Shown here: positions 8,264 through 15,755 of the stretch, piece by piece | Layout: the number at the start of each line of letters is the position of its first letter | Numbering within the stretch: position 1 is the stretch's first letter | Notes under the pieces: model-generated | Database searches by the model: none | The model's input: the letters and a program-made list of their open reading frames with translations, nothing else | What the model was told of the DNA's origin: nothing | Position numbers and translations under genes: made by a program | NCBI RefSeq assembly: GCF_007065885.1 | Contig: NZ_CP041409.1 | Coordinates: 1 to 64,000 of the forward strand | Length of the DNA: 64,000 bases | Reading direction: 5' to 3' | Source of the DNA: Altererythrobacter sp. TH136 | GTDB taxonomy: Bacteria > Pseudomonadota > Alphaproteobacteria > Sphingomonadales > Sphingomonadaceae

Positions 8264-9456
8264 CGGTCGGATCCTGCACCGTCAACGATCATTCCGGCAA
8301 GCGCGGCGATATCGGTTGAAAAGCGATTCTTGCCATGGGTCGCCGAGATCAGCAGCCCCTGGTCCTGCGCCGCGCGCAGCGGCGGACCGGCGTCGGCAAT
8401 CGTTGCCAGCAGCGGCGCACCCAAAGTCCGCTCGATATCGGGGGTCCGGAGGCTGCGAAATACGCCGCGCTCCACACGATTGACGACCACACCCGTGCGA
8501 TTGGCGGGCACCTCGACGCTGGACAGGAGGTTGAGTGTCCGCTTCGCCTGGTTGAGACCGGAGATCGACGTGTCGGTGAGAAGCAGAATCTGGTTTGACC
8601 AGCTCACCAGCGACAGGGACCAGTCGGTCCACATCGGCGGGAGATCGAACACCACGTAGTCAAAGCTGGCCTGGATCAGCTTGATTGTCGCGATGAGATG
8701 GTCGACGTCGATCCGGTCCACCGGTGCGATCACCGATGGGGCGGCAATGACGCTGAAGCCAAGGGCCGTGTCGGTCACCGCGCTTTGCATCAGTTCGCGG
8801 TCGAGCCGGGTGCCGGCATCGAGCAGCGACTGGATGCTCACTTGCGGTTCGAGACCAAGATACGAGGCGACCGTGCCTTTCTGCAAATCGAGATCGACCA
8901 GGCAGACCCCGCGACTGCCTTCGTTCTTCTTGCTGAGAGCGGAAGCGAGATGCGTCAGCACGCTGGTCGCGCCGGCGCCCCCGGTCGCGCCGATCAGGGA
9001 GATCGACTGGCCAAGGTCGGCCGGCGACTGCAGTTCCGCCTGCGATGACCATGCGTCAAGCAACTGCTCCTGCAGCTGCGGGAGTGAAAATGGCAGTTCG
9101 GTAACGTCGATCACGCCCTGCCGGATCAGGGCGCGCACCAGGGAAAGATCCGTCTGCCGCAGGGCTGCTATGATCGCGACGGTAGGATGACCGGCGCGAA
9201 TGGCGGCAAGCCTACGCAGTGAAGCGTCATCACCAGCATCCACCTCAAGCACCATCACGCGCACGTTCCGAACAAGGTCGTCGGGGATGGCGGCGTAGGC
9301 CGGGAGCGGATGCAACGCAGCGGCGCCCATTACGCCTGCCGGCTCGAGCGCGTGAAGACTTGAAAGGAAGCGATCCTCGGCAACAATCAGCGTCTGGCCG
9401 GTCAAGCTGGCGTTCATGGCGTCTCGCATGGGGAAGGGGTGAGCCTGGCTGGTCAT
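8260..9456 (-). CDS. cpaE: Tad pilus localisation protein CpaE/TadZ
   Basis: 398 residues. N-terminal receiver-like domain (~20-130) without an obvious acidic phosphorylation pocket, followed by a MinD/ParA-like ATPase domain (~150-390). The nucleotide loop reads GATGGAGATS, i.e. the deviant Walker A without the usual lysines. DLDLQKGTVASYLGL and the VVNRVERG region follow the family. TadZ proteins place the pilus apparatus at a cell pole. Two nearby internal ATGs make the exact start uncertain by up to 13 residues. Confidence 0.9.
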   Translation of the reverse strand: MTSQAHPFPMRDAMNASLTGQTLIVAEDRFLSSLHALEPAGVMGAAALHPLPAYAAIPDDLVRNVRVMVLEVDAGDDASLRRLAAIRAGHPTVAIIAALRQTDLSLVRALIRQGVIDVTELPFSLPQLQEQLLDAWSSQAELQSPADLGQSISLIGATGGAGATSVLTHLASALSKKNEGSRGVCLVDLDLQKGTVASYLGLEPQVSIQSLLDAGTRLDRELMQSAVTDTALGFSVIAAPSVIAPVDRIDVDHLIATIKLIQASFDYVVFDLPPMWTDWSLSLVSWSNQILLLTDTSISGLNQAKRTLNLLSSVEVPANRTGVVVNRVERGVFRSLRTPDIERTLGAPLLATIADAGPPLRAAQDQGLLISATHGKNRFSTDIAALAGMIVDGAGSDR

Positions 9457-9464
9457 TGTCGCAC

Positions 9465-10127
9465 CTAGTTGGAGTACGTTCCGGCACCGTCTTCCATCGT
9501 CAGCGAATACGATGCGCCGGGAATACCTATCGCGATCAGGCTGCCGAGGAAGAGAGGACGAAATTCAAGACTATCGATCCGCACGGTGACGACGGGCGCT
9601 ACATCGGGTCCGTTGGGATCGCCCGAATAGCCCAAGCCGGACCAGGCATATTCGACGTCGACATCCGCAGAATTCAGCCGCGGCTGGATGTCCTGCATGC
9701 GGCCCACCAGCGCATCAAAGGCGGTTTGCGCAGTCGCGTCGATAGTCGTGCTGAACGGGCAGGTCGCAGCGCATGCGCAGGCAAGGGTCCCGCTTGGTGA
9801 GCTGCAGGTGACCGTCGGGAAATTTGCCTGTGGCACGGGCAGGCCCTGATCAACGATGCCATTGATCGCATAACTGTAGCATTTCAGGCCCGCAGTAGCC
9901 GCTCCAGAGGTAGCACAACCGATGTCGCCGCCTGGTATGATGTCGGTCGCCACTGCCCAGCGCGCTCCGATCTGCGCGGCTTTTTCGTTTTCGTTAACGA
10001 ACCAGATGAACCGGCCGACATCGATGATCCCGAGCAGGAACAGCAAGAACGTCGGCAGCACCAACGCGAATTCCGCAGCAGAGGCGCCGCTGCGGTCTTG
10101 CATGAAGGAGCGGAGCACGCGCAACAT
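9465..10127 (-). CDS. TadE-like minor pilin
   Basis: 220 residues from the ATG at 10127, which sits 1 bp after the preceding gene's stop. A longer frame to 10235 is only an antisense-type extension. The N-terminus carries a prepilin-like site (DRSGASAAEFALVLP, Glu five residues after the Gly) followed by one membrane helix, and the rest is periplasmic with several Cys residues that may form disulfides. TadE-family pseudopilins are cleaved by CpaA and are needed for Flp assembly or adhesion. Confidence 0.85.
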   Translation of the reverse strand: MLRVLRSFMQDRSGASAAEFALVLPTFLLFLLGIIDVGRFIWFVNENEKAAQIGARWAVATDIIPGGDIGCATSGAATAGLKCYSYAINGIVDQGLPVPQANFPTVTCSSPSGTLACACAATCPFSTTIDATAQTAFDALVGRMQDIQPRLNSADVDVEYAWSGLGYSGDPNGPDVAPVVTVRIDSLEFRPLFLGSLIAIGIPGASYSLTMEDGAGTYSN

Positions 10128-10128
10128 G

Positions 10129-10653
10129 CTATAGCCCCATGACCGCGGCCTGCGCTTGCGCACGGACGATGGCGCCCTCGGTGTCGAAGCCAAGCGCGCC
10201 GAACAGCGAGGGATAGGCGACCTTGCTCGAGACAAGCACCCGCGGCGCGGTTCCGAGGTCCTCGTAGATGCCCGTGGTAGTGGCCGCGTGGCACGAGACG
10301 CTTACGCTGACATCGGCGGCATCCCAGCCGTAGATGCGTGCCACGCCCCCGCCAGGCTTGCCGCTGAGGGTGACGTTGGCGATGTCTTCTTTGACATCGG
10401 CGATCGACGGGAGTCCGGTGCCCGAGGCAGGCACCGTAAGATCAGGGCCGCATCCGGTATAGTACTCGTACGGCAGGCGCGCGGCGTAGCGGGCGCCGTC
10501 CCGCACGCCCTTAATGACCTTGTGCTCAGCCAGCATGTAATTGCCGGCTTCGAACCCGCCGAACATCAGCACCATGACCATCGGCAGGCACAGGGCCAGC
10601 TCAGCGGCCGCAGCACCGCTTTCGCAGCGCCAGAGGGTCAGCGATCGCCTCAT
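10129..10653 (-). CDS. TadE/TadF-like minor pilin
   Basis: 174 residues, ATG start overlapping the tadG-like stop by 4 nt. Prepilin-like start ESGAAAAELALCLPMVM with the conserved Glu at +5, one helix, then a periplasmic domain with a Cys pair (YYTGCGP and VSVSCH). It is the second TadE-like protein in the operon and takes the position of TadF. Likely a minor pilin matured by CpaA. Confidence 0.85.
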   Translation of the reverse strand: MRRSLTLWRCESGAAAAELALCLPMVMVLMFGGFEAGNYMLAEHKVIKGVRDGARYAARLPYEYYTGCGPDLTVPASGTGLPSIADVKEDIANVTLSGKPGGGVARIYGWDAADVSVSVSCHAATTTGIYEDLGTAPRVLVSSKVAYPSLFGALGFDTEGAIVRAQAQAAVMGL

Positions 10654-12332
10654 TGAATGAGATACGGCACGTCGCGCCGTACCTCCTGCGAAGAATACGT
10701 GCCATTGCCCGCGAGGCGCGACTTCCCGATGATCTCGAAATAGACCGCATCACGGAAAGGATTGTGCCGGTCGGCATTGTCGGTCGAGGGCTCCACCAGA
10801 AACGCGTCGATCCATTCGTCGATGATCACCTCGGTGGAGGTGCCGGATAGCTGGGCGCAATTCGATACCACCGCCAGGGTCATGACGCGGCGATTGGCAT
10901 CGCCGGCGGGAAGACCACACACGGGCGCACGTCCCCGTCCGGCACCGATCTCCCATAAGTAGGTTTTGTAGCGCGTGATGGTTTCCCACCCGGTTGGACG
11001 GGTCACGCCGGCGTGGTTGGTGGCGAAGTAGTCCTCGCGCGCCCACACTCCGTCGCCGAAGCGGCCGCCCGCGACGCTGCCGCACAGGCCCGTGCCGTTG
11101 AAGGTGTCATAGTGGCAAAGATCGCGCGGCAGGCCCATGCGGGAGATATTGCTATCGTACCGGGTACTCGAATTCGCGGGCGAGACCGCTACCGGATTGA
11201 ATTCATTGCCTCCGCTGGGCATCTGGAACCCGTTGTTGCCCATGCGGCAGGTGTTTCCGCCGCCGCCGCCGCTGCCACCGCTGCCGCCGCCCCCATTACC
11301 GTTATTACCGTTGCTGTTTCCGCCGCCACCGCCGTTGCCGTTGCCCGTGTTGACGTGATCCATGATCACGTTCGGCGCCGGCGGGCAGTCGCCGCCCTCA
11401 CAGCTCGACAGCGCGTTTCCTCCGTTGGAGGGGAAATCGTAGATGCCGAAGCGTGTGTTGATCGCGTCGTAGAGGCCTTGCGGGTTGCCGGTGTTCACGC
11501 GGTTGCCGTCGACCGAGACGCAGTCGATCGGCGGGTTCGCGAAGGCGAGTGCCTGGAGGAGGCGGGCGTTGCGGCTGTTCGCTGTGCCATCCTGAACCTG
11601 CAAGAAGCCGAAATTGCCGGGTGACCATTTGTTGTTGATGTCGTCGCCAGGTGCGCCGCCCTGGCCCGCGCTCTTGGTTGAATGCCCGGTTGCGACGATG
11701 CCTTGGCCGGTACGTCCGTCGGCATTGAACGGCTTGGTAGGATCGGGGCTGCAGATCATGATCGGCGGCACCTTGCACACCGCGCTGCCGACCCCGGCGA
11801 GCGCGGCTGCGTGAAGATCGCCCGATCCGCGCGCCGTCGCCATGATCGGCGTGAGCGCGTAGAGCGCCTCGCGCGGGTTCACGAAAACCTCGACGAACTT
11901 GGCCTCCGCATCGGTATTGGCCACCTGCGTCTTGTTTCGGTCCTTGAAGAACCTGACCCACTGGAAGCCGGCCTCGCCCGGGCGCTTCGTCAGATCGCCC
12001 GCGCCGCACGCGTTGGTGCCGGTGACCGTGATCTGGTTGCCGCCGCCGTCGTTGGACAGCATGCTGAGATTGCTCAAGAGGCCAACGGCGGCCGCGCTCG
12101 CCCGGGCGCATGCCCCCGGGGTCGTGCCCACGGGCCCCCGGCCGTCGAGCTGTGTGGCAGCGGCGAGGGCGGCCTGGTCGGCGGCGTTCTGCAGCTCGCT
12201 GTCGATCGCGACCATGCGGGTGTAATCGTAACCGACGCCGGCCACGATCACGAGGCCAGTCAGCGCAATGGCATACGTCGCGGCGACCGCGCCGCCTTGG
12301 TCACGCCAGAACTGTCGGGTTCGCGTGATCAC
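10650..12332 (-). CDS. TadG-like pilus protein with Gly/Asn-rich insert
   Basis: 560 residues. N-terminal TadE/G-type segment (DQGGAVAATYAIALTGLVIVAGVGYDYTRM) followed by the typical ELQNAADQAALAAATQLDG phrase of TadG-like proteins. The usual Glu of the prepilin motif is absent (ATY instead of AEF). Residues ~328-361 are a low-complexity Gly/Asn/Ser run, encoded by degenerate CCG-type repeats at about 11250-11347. The remaining C-terminal part is Cys-containing with no von Willebrand MIDAS motif that I can see. Probably an envelope-anchored pilus accessory or adhesin. Confidence 0.8.
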   Translation of the reverse strand: MITRTRQFWRDQGGAVAATYAIALTGLVIVAGVGYDYTRMVAIDSELQNAADQAALAAATQLDGRGPVGTTPGACARASAAAVGLLSNLSMLSNDGGGNQITVTGTNACGAGDLTKRPGEAGFQWVRFFKDRNKTQVANTDAEAKFVEVFVNPREALYALTPIMATARGSGDLHAAALAGVGSAVCKVPPIMICSPDPTKPFNADGRTGQGIVATGHSTKSAGQGGAPGDDINNKWSPGNFGFLQVQDGTANSRNARLLQALAFANPPIDCVSVDGNRVNTGNPQGLYDAINTRFGIYDFPSNGGNALSSCEGGDCPPAPNVIMDHVNTGNGNGGGGGNSNGNNGNGGGGSGGSGGGGGNTCRMGNNGFQMPSGGNEFNPVAVSPANSSTRYDSNISRMGLPRDLCHYDTFNGTGLCGSVAGGRFGDGVWAREDYFATNHAGVTRPTGWETITRYKTYLWEIGAGRGRAPVCGLPAGDANRRVMTLAVVSNCAQLSGTSTEVIIDEWIDAFLVEPSTDNADRHNPFRDAVYFEIIGKSRLAGNGTYSSQEVRRDVPYLIQ

Positions 12333-12343
12333 CGCACACCAGC

Positions 12344-12619
12344 CTACTGCGGCCCGCCGGACCCTGAGGACGTCGTCTGCCGCACCGGCTGCTTGACCTT
12401 GTCGGTGCGATAGCGCTCCGCCGCCTGTCCGGCGTGCTCGCCGCTGGTGGGCGGGTTGAGCGTGTCATACTGCGGGTCCGGGTCGACGACCTGGGCCGCC
12501 ATCGTCTGGCGGTTGGCCTCGCCGAACTCGGATGCGGGCGGTCCGGGATAGTTATGCGTGCACGCCGCCACCGCCGGCAGCAGGGCGAGGATCCCGGCGC
12601 TTCGGGCGTTAATACGCAT
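12344..12619 (-). CDS. Short CpaD-like lipoprotein
   Basis: 91 residues. The ATG at 12619 lies inside the 3' end of cpaC (11-nt overlap in another frame), which argues for translational coupling. A longer frame to 12826 is an antisense-like extension inside cpaC. Signal peptide and lipobox VAAC near residue 20. The mature part EFGEANRQTMAAQVVDPDP resembles the end of CpaD pilus lipoproteins (the stretch around the conserved 'N..AMVADP'), followed by ERYRTDKVKQP. Normal CpaD is about 200 residues, so this is less than half length. It probably acts with the CpaC secretin at the outer membrane. The CpaD link rests on position plus one short motif. Confidence 0.65.
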   Translation of the reverse strand: MRINARSAGILALLPAVAACTHNYPGPPASEFGEANRQTMAAQVVDPDPQYDTLNPPTSGEHAGQAAERYRTDKVKQPVRQTTSSGSGGPQ

Positions 12620-14054
12620 ATCCGTCTCCCTCGGTGGTGGCGGCGGCGGTCGCCGCCGCGGCAGGCTGCGAGGCCGCTCCGGCGGCTGCGATCGGCACAG
12701 CGCCGGGCTGCGGGGGCAGGGCGACCGGGCGATAGCTGTCACCGGTGGTGAGGACGTCGGTCGGCTTTGGATCGGCGATCCGGTCGGTCGGCAGGCGCAC
12801 CTGTTCGGGACGGATCGGCGCGACAAGCCGCGGAGTGACGACGATCAGCAGCTCGGTCTCGCCCTTCTGGAAGCTGGAAGAGCGGAACAATGCGCCCAGG
12901 ATCGGGATGTTGCCCAGCAGCGGAAGCTGGCGCACCGTCGTCTGGTAATCGTTACGCAGCAGACCGGCGATGGCAAAACTTTCGCCGTCGCGCAGCTCCA
13001 CCGTGGTGCTGGCGCGGCGAGTCTGCAGGCCGGGCACGGTCAGGCCGTTGACGGTGACCGAGGCGCTCGAATCGATCGAGCTGACTTCGGGTTCGACCAC
13101 CAGGCTGATCACCTTGTCGCTCAGCACCGTGGGCGTGAACCCCAGGCTCACGCCGAACGGCTTGAATTCGACGGTGATGGTATTGCCACCGCCGCCGCTG
13201 CCGCCGCTCGATTGTGCGACGGGGATCGGGAACTCGCCGCCTGCCAGGAACGAGGCGCGTTCACCGGACAGCGCCACCAGGGTCGGTTCGGCGAGGGTCT
13301 TCGACAGGCCCTTGCGCTCCAGCACGTCGAGCGTCGCATCGATGTTGAGCGATCCGATGCTGAACGCCTTGCTGAGGATGCCGAAGGAATCGACGATCGC
13401 GCCAAGCGTCAGGCCGTTTTCGGCGTCGAGCCCAGCGCCTTCTCCGATCGCACCCCGGAAGGTGCCGTCGTTCGACAGGCCGAAGCCACCGACCCCCAGT
13501 CGCTCACCCATCTGGCGGTTGATCTCGGCGAACTTGACCTCGAGCATGACCTGCTGGCTGCCGCCGACCTGGATCATGTTGATCACGTCTTCGCCGCCGT
13601 AAGCCTTGGCGATCTGGTAGGCGCGGTTAGCGGCGCCGGCATCGTTGACGAGCCCGGTCAACACCAGCTTGCCGGCCGAGATGCGCGCTTCCACCGGCTG
13701 CCCGGGGACGAGCTCGGCAATCTGCGTGCGAAGACCTTCGACATCGGGCCCCACCTCGACATCCATCACCGCGATCACGCGGTTGGCGCGGTCGTAGAGG
13801 GTGAGGCTGGTGGTGCCGAACTTCTTACCCAGCACATAGACCGACTGTTCGGAGATCGGCAGCACATCGGCCACTTCGGCATTGCCGACCATCGCGCGGG
13901 CGATAGCCCGGTCGGCGGAGACGACCTGGCTCTTGTTGACCGGAACCTCAATCGATCCGGCGTGGATGCCGCTCGACTGGGCCAGCGCCGGCGCGGCGGT
14001 CAGGCCGGCGGCGGAGAGCGCCAGTGCGGCGCACATGGTGCGGAACGAGTTCAT
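12609..14054 (-). CDS. cpaC: Tad pilus secretin CpaC/RcpA
   Basis: 481 residues with a cleavable signal peptide (residues 1-25, ending PALAQ). N-terminal pilus-formation domain (~30-100; GNAEVADVLPISEQSVYVLGKKFGTTSLTLYD), a BON-like segment (~110-170), and a secretin domain (~230-430; SGERASFLAGGEFPIPV and GFTPTVLSDKVISLVVEPEVS). It forms the outer-membrane channel for the Flp pilus. A Gly/Ser run at ~281-291 interrupts the secretin domain before NTITVEFKPFG. The start overlaps the cpaB stop by 4 nt. Confidence 0.95.
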   Translation of the reverse strand: MNSFRTMCAALALSAAGLTAAPALAQSSGIHAGSIEVPVNKSQVVSADRAIARAMVGNAEVADVLPISEQSVYVLGKKFGTTSLTLYDRANRVIAVMDVEVGPDVEGLRTQIAELVPGQPVEARISAGKLVLTGLVNDAGAANRAYQIAKAYGGEDVINMIQVGGSQQVMLEVKFAEINRQMGERLGVGGFGLSNDGTFRGAIGEGAGLDAENGLTLGAIVDSFGILSKAFSIGSLNIDATLDVLERKGLSKTLAEPTLVALSGERASFLAGGEFPIPVAQSSGGSGGGGNTITVEFKPFGVSLGFTPTVLSDKVISLVVEPEVSSIDSSASVTVNGLTVPGLQTRRASTTVELRDGESFAIAGLLRNDYQTTVRQLPLLGNIPILGALFRSSSFQKGETELLIVVTPRLVAPIRPEQVRLPTDRIADPKPTDVLTTGDSYRPVALPPQPGAVPIAAAGAASQPAAAATAAATTEGDGYAY

Positions 14055-15025
14055 CGACGGCCTCCCAGGGTGCCGACTTCGTAATTGGTCGGCTCGGTGC
14101 CGCGCACGACAGTCATCGCGGGGCCGGAATAGACAGGCACGGCCGCCGCGGGCACGGAGCCGGTGGCGGGCGGGCTGATCGAGGCGAAGACGGGCGCGCG
14201 CGGCGCGCTGGCGGTGTTGCCACCACCCGAACCGCCGCCGCCCCCGCCGCCACGGCCGCCGATCGCAAGGCGCGGCATGCCGAGATTGCGACTGGTCATC
14301 GTCTTGGCGACGCGCTGATGTGGGCCTTCACCGTCGACTACGAAATCGGGCTCTATCTTGCGCAGGGTAAGCTGGAGGGTACCCATCCGGTTGGCTACTG
14401 CCAGACGCGAGGCATCGGTGGGGTTTACGGCTAGGGTTACCGTCTTGCTAGGAAGGGGGTTGCCCTCCTTGTCGTTGGCCATCTGATCGACCGCCAGGAC
14501 TTGCGCGCTTTCGAGCACGACATCGGCGCGCTGATCCTGTGGGCTGGCACCGTCGCCTTCGATCTGGCGCAGCAGCAGCACATCGACCAGCATTCCCGGC
14601 AGCACGAATCCGGCCACGCCGTTCACATTGTCAACCGGAATCGAAATCGCCCGAAAGCCATCGGGCAGGAGAGCGGCGAGCGTAGCGCGGCCATCGGTGC
14701 CGCTGACCTTGCTGGCCAGCACTGGCTCTCCGGGGACGATCGGGCGAAGTGCCACGCGATTGTCCTTGAGAGCGGCGGGAATGGAGGTGAACGCTCCCTG
14801 TGGCACGGAAGAGGCGGGCCAATTCTGAAGCTTGAGGTTTTGCGCGGTCAGCGGCTGCCCGAATTCGAGCGGCTGAGTGGCAACCACGATGCGGGCGAGC
14901 CTGTTCTGCTCGGCTTCCGCTTCCGATTTCTGTTCGACACCTGAGAAGTACGCATTTGCCAAGATGACAGCCACAAGGCCGAGCACCAAGGCTGCACCGA
15001 CCAATAGCAGATTGCGTCCCTGCAT
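14051..15025 (-). CDS. cpaB: Tad pilus assembly protein CpaB/RcpC
   Basis: 324 residues from ATG 15025, with a GGGGGG ribosome site just upstream; a TTG at 15037 would add four residues. N-terminal membrane helix (5-26), then an SAF/antifreeze-like domain (LARIVVATQPLEFGQPLTAQNLKLQNWP) and the RcpC-type beta domain (~100-230). The C-terminus has a Gly-rich run at ~254-271 and a Pro/Ala linker. CpaB is a periplasmic partner of the secretin. First gene after the pilin; a strong hairpin lies between them. Confidence 0.92.
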   Translation of the reverse strand: MQGRNLLLVGAALVLGLVAVILANAYFSGVEQKSEAEAEQNRLARIVVATQPLEFGQPLTAQNLKLQNWPASSVPQGAFTSIPAALKDNRVALRPIVPGEPVLASKVSGTDGRATLAALLPDGFRAISIPVDNVNGVAGFVLPGMLVDVLLLRQIEGDGASPQDQRADVVLESAQVLAVDQMANDKEGNPLPSKTVTLAVNPTDASRLAVANRMGTLQLTLRKIEPDFVVDGEGPHQRVAKTMTSRNLGMPRLAIGGRGGGGGGGSGGGNTASAPRAPVFASISPPATGSVPAAAVPVYSGPAMTVVRGTEPTNYEVGTLGGRR

Positions 15026-15046
15026 TTTGCCCCCCAAACAAGATGA

Positions 15047-15077
15047 TAACCGGCTGCGACTACGTCGCAGCCGGTTA
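15047..15077 (-). terminator. Strong hairpin between flp and cpaB (partial terminator/processing element)
   Basis: A perfect 14-bp inverted repeat, TAACCGGCTGCGAC and its complement, with a 3-nt loop, lies 5 bp downstream of the flp stop and ~20 bp before cpaB. On the minus strand it is followed by ATCATCTTGTTT, which is not a clean U-run. It would stabilise the pilin mRNA 3' end or attenuate read-through, giving much more pilin than machinery. Confidence 0.75.
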
Positions 15078-15082
15078 TGTGA

Positions 15083-15316
15083 TTAGGCGCAGGTATCGGC
15101 AGTGGACCAGGTTTCGGACGTGGCGCCGGTCTTGCCCGTGCTATTGTTGCAGTTGTGGACGTCGTTGGCTGCGGTGCCGATCGCGTTGGTCACGTTGTTG
15201 CCGAGCACGAGAGCAGCGGCACCGATGCCGACGCCGACGATGGCGATGATCAGGGCGTATTCGGCAGCCGAGGCGCCGGATTCGTCAGCGATAAAGCTCT
15301 TGAGAAAAGTCTTCAT
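15083..15316 (-). CDS. flp: Flp-type type IVb major pilin
   Basis: 77 residues from ATG 15316 (a GTG at 15322 would add two). Leader MKTFLKSFIADESG, then the cleavage context G-ASAAEYALIIAIVGVGIGAAAL with the Glu-Tyr pair typical of Flp pilins, and a single hydrophobic helix that packs the fibre. The C-terminal tail holds two Cys (HNCNNSTGK and ADTCA) that could form a disulfide; the tail is somewhat longer than in the shortest Flp pilins. CpaA would process it. It heads the tad operon and is followed by a strong hairpin. Confidence 0.95.
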   Translation of the reverse strand: MKTFLKSFIADESGASAAEYALIIAIVGVGIGAAALVLGNNVTNAIGTAANDVHNCNNSTGKTGATSETWSTADTCA

Positions 15317-15339
15317 GGTCACATTCCCATCAAATTGGC

Positions 15340-15383
15340 GCCGGGGTCATGATAAGGCGCACGTTTCCTGTCATGGCCCCGGC
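15340..15383. promoter_or_regulatory. Inverted repeat in the flp leader
   Basis: Arms GCCGGGGTCATGA (15340-15352) and TCATGGCCCCGGC (15371-15383) are complementary at 12 of 13 positions with an 18-nt spacer. The nearer arm ends 24 bp from the flp ATG. It could be an RNA hairpin that controls pilin translation or a split operator for a dimeric regulator. Confidence 0.5.
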
Positions 15384-15500
15384 ATCTATTTCCGGCTGGC
15401 CAGTCCAAAGGCTGGTTTAATGTTCGGACCCGGTATCGTTGTTTTCTACGGCGAGGCCAGGCTTTGCCCGATCACCACACCATCCTTCGAAACCGACACT

Positions 15501-15529
15501 ATTTTCGTATTTTGAGGGAACCGGGTCAA
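15501..15529 (-). promoter_or_regulatory. Possible sigma70-type promoter of the tad operon
   Basis: On the minus strand TTGACC (15524-15529) is followed after 17 bp by GAAAAT (15501-15506), four of six matches to the -10 consensus. Transcription would start near 15494 and give a leader of about 178 nt containing the 15340-15383 inverted repeat. Found by eye only. Confidence 0.35.
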
Positions 15530-15755
15530 ACTAAAAGCGTTAGCACAAAATTAACGTTGAAAATCAGTGCGCTAAGGCTTTCTAATATTAATCAGATGGG
15601 TTAATGTAATCCGGGTGGTGCGAATCCATCACGCTCCGAAAGGGGGGAATCCGGCGATTCGTGCGCGCTTTTTGGGGATAAAAGAGTTAACGCGGTTGCC
15701 CGAGTCGGGGGGTGCGATCGTTACCTTCAAAGTGCTCAAAAACTAATGAGGTGAG

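Larger units (their letters stand above)
15323..15755. other. AT-rich divergent regulatory region upstream of flp
   Basis: 433 bp with no convincing gene. It is markedly AT-rich at 15500-15610 compared with the rest of the window and holds the probable promoter of the tad operon, an inverted repeat next to flp, and the leader of the rightward DUF2569-like gene (ribosome site GAGGTGAG just before 15756). Confidence 0.6.

Noticed and set aside
11250-11347. CCG-type repeats as a CRISPR or VNTR
   Set aside because: Degenerate triplet pattern encoding Gly/Asn in frame; no spaced repeats or unique spacers.
12558-14084. 508-codon rightward frame
   Set aside because: Antisense to cpaC with His/Arg/Asp-rich shadow composition.
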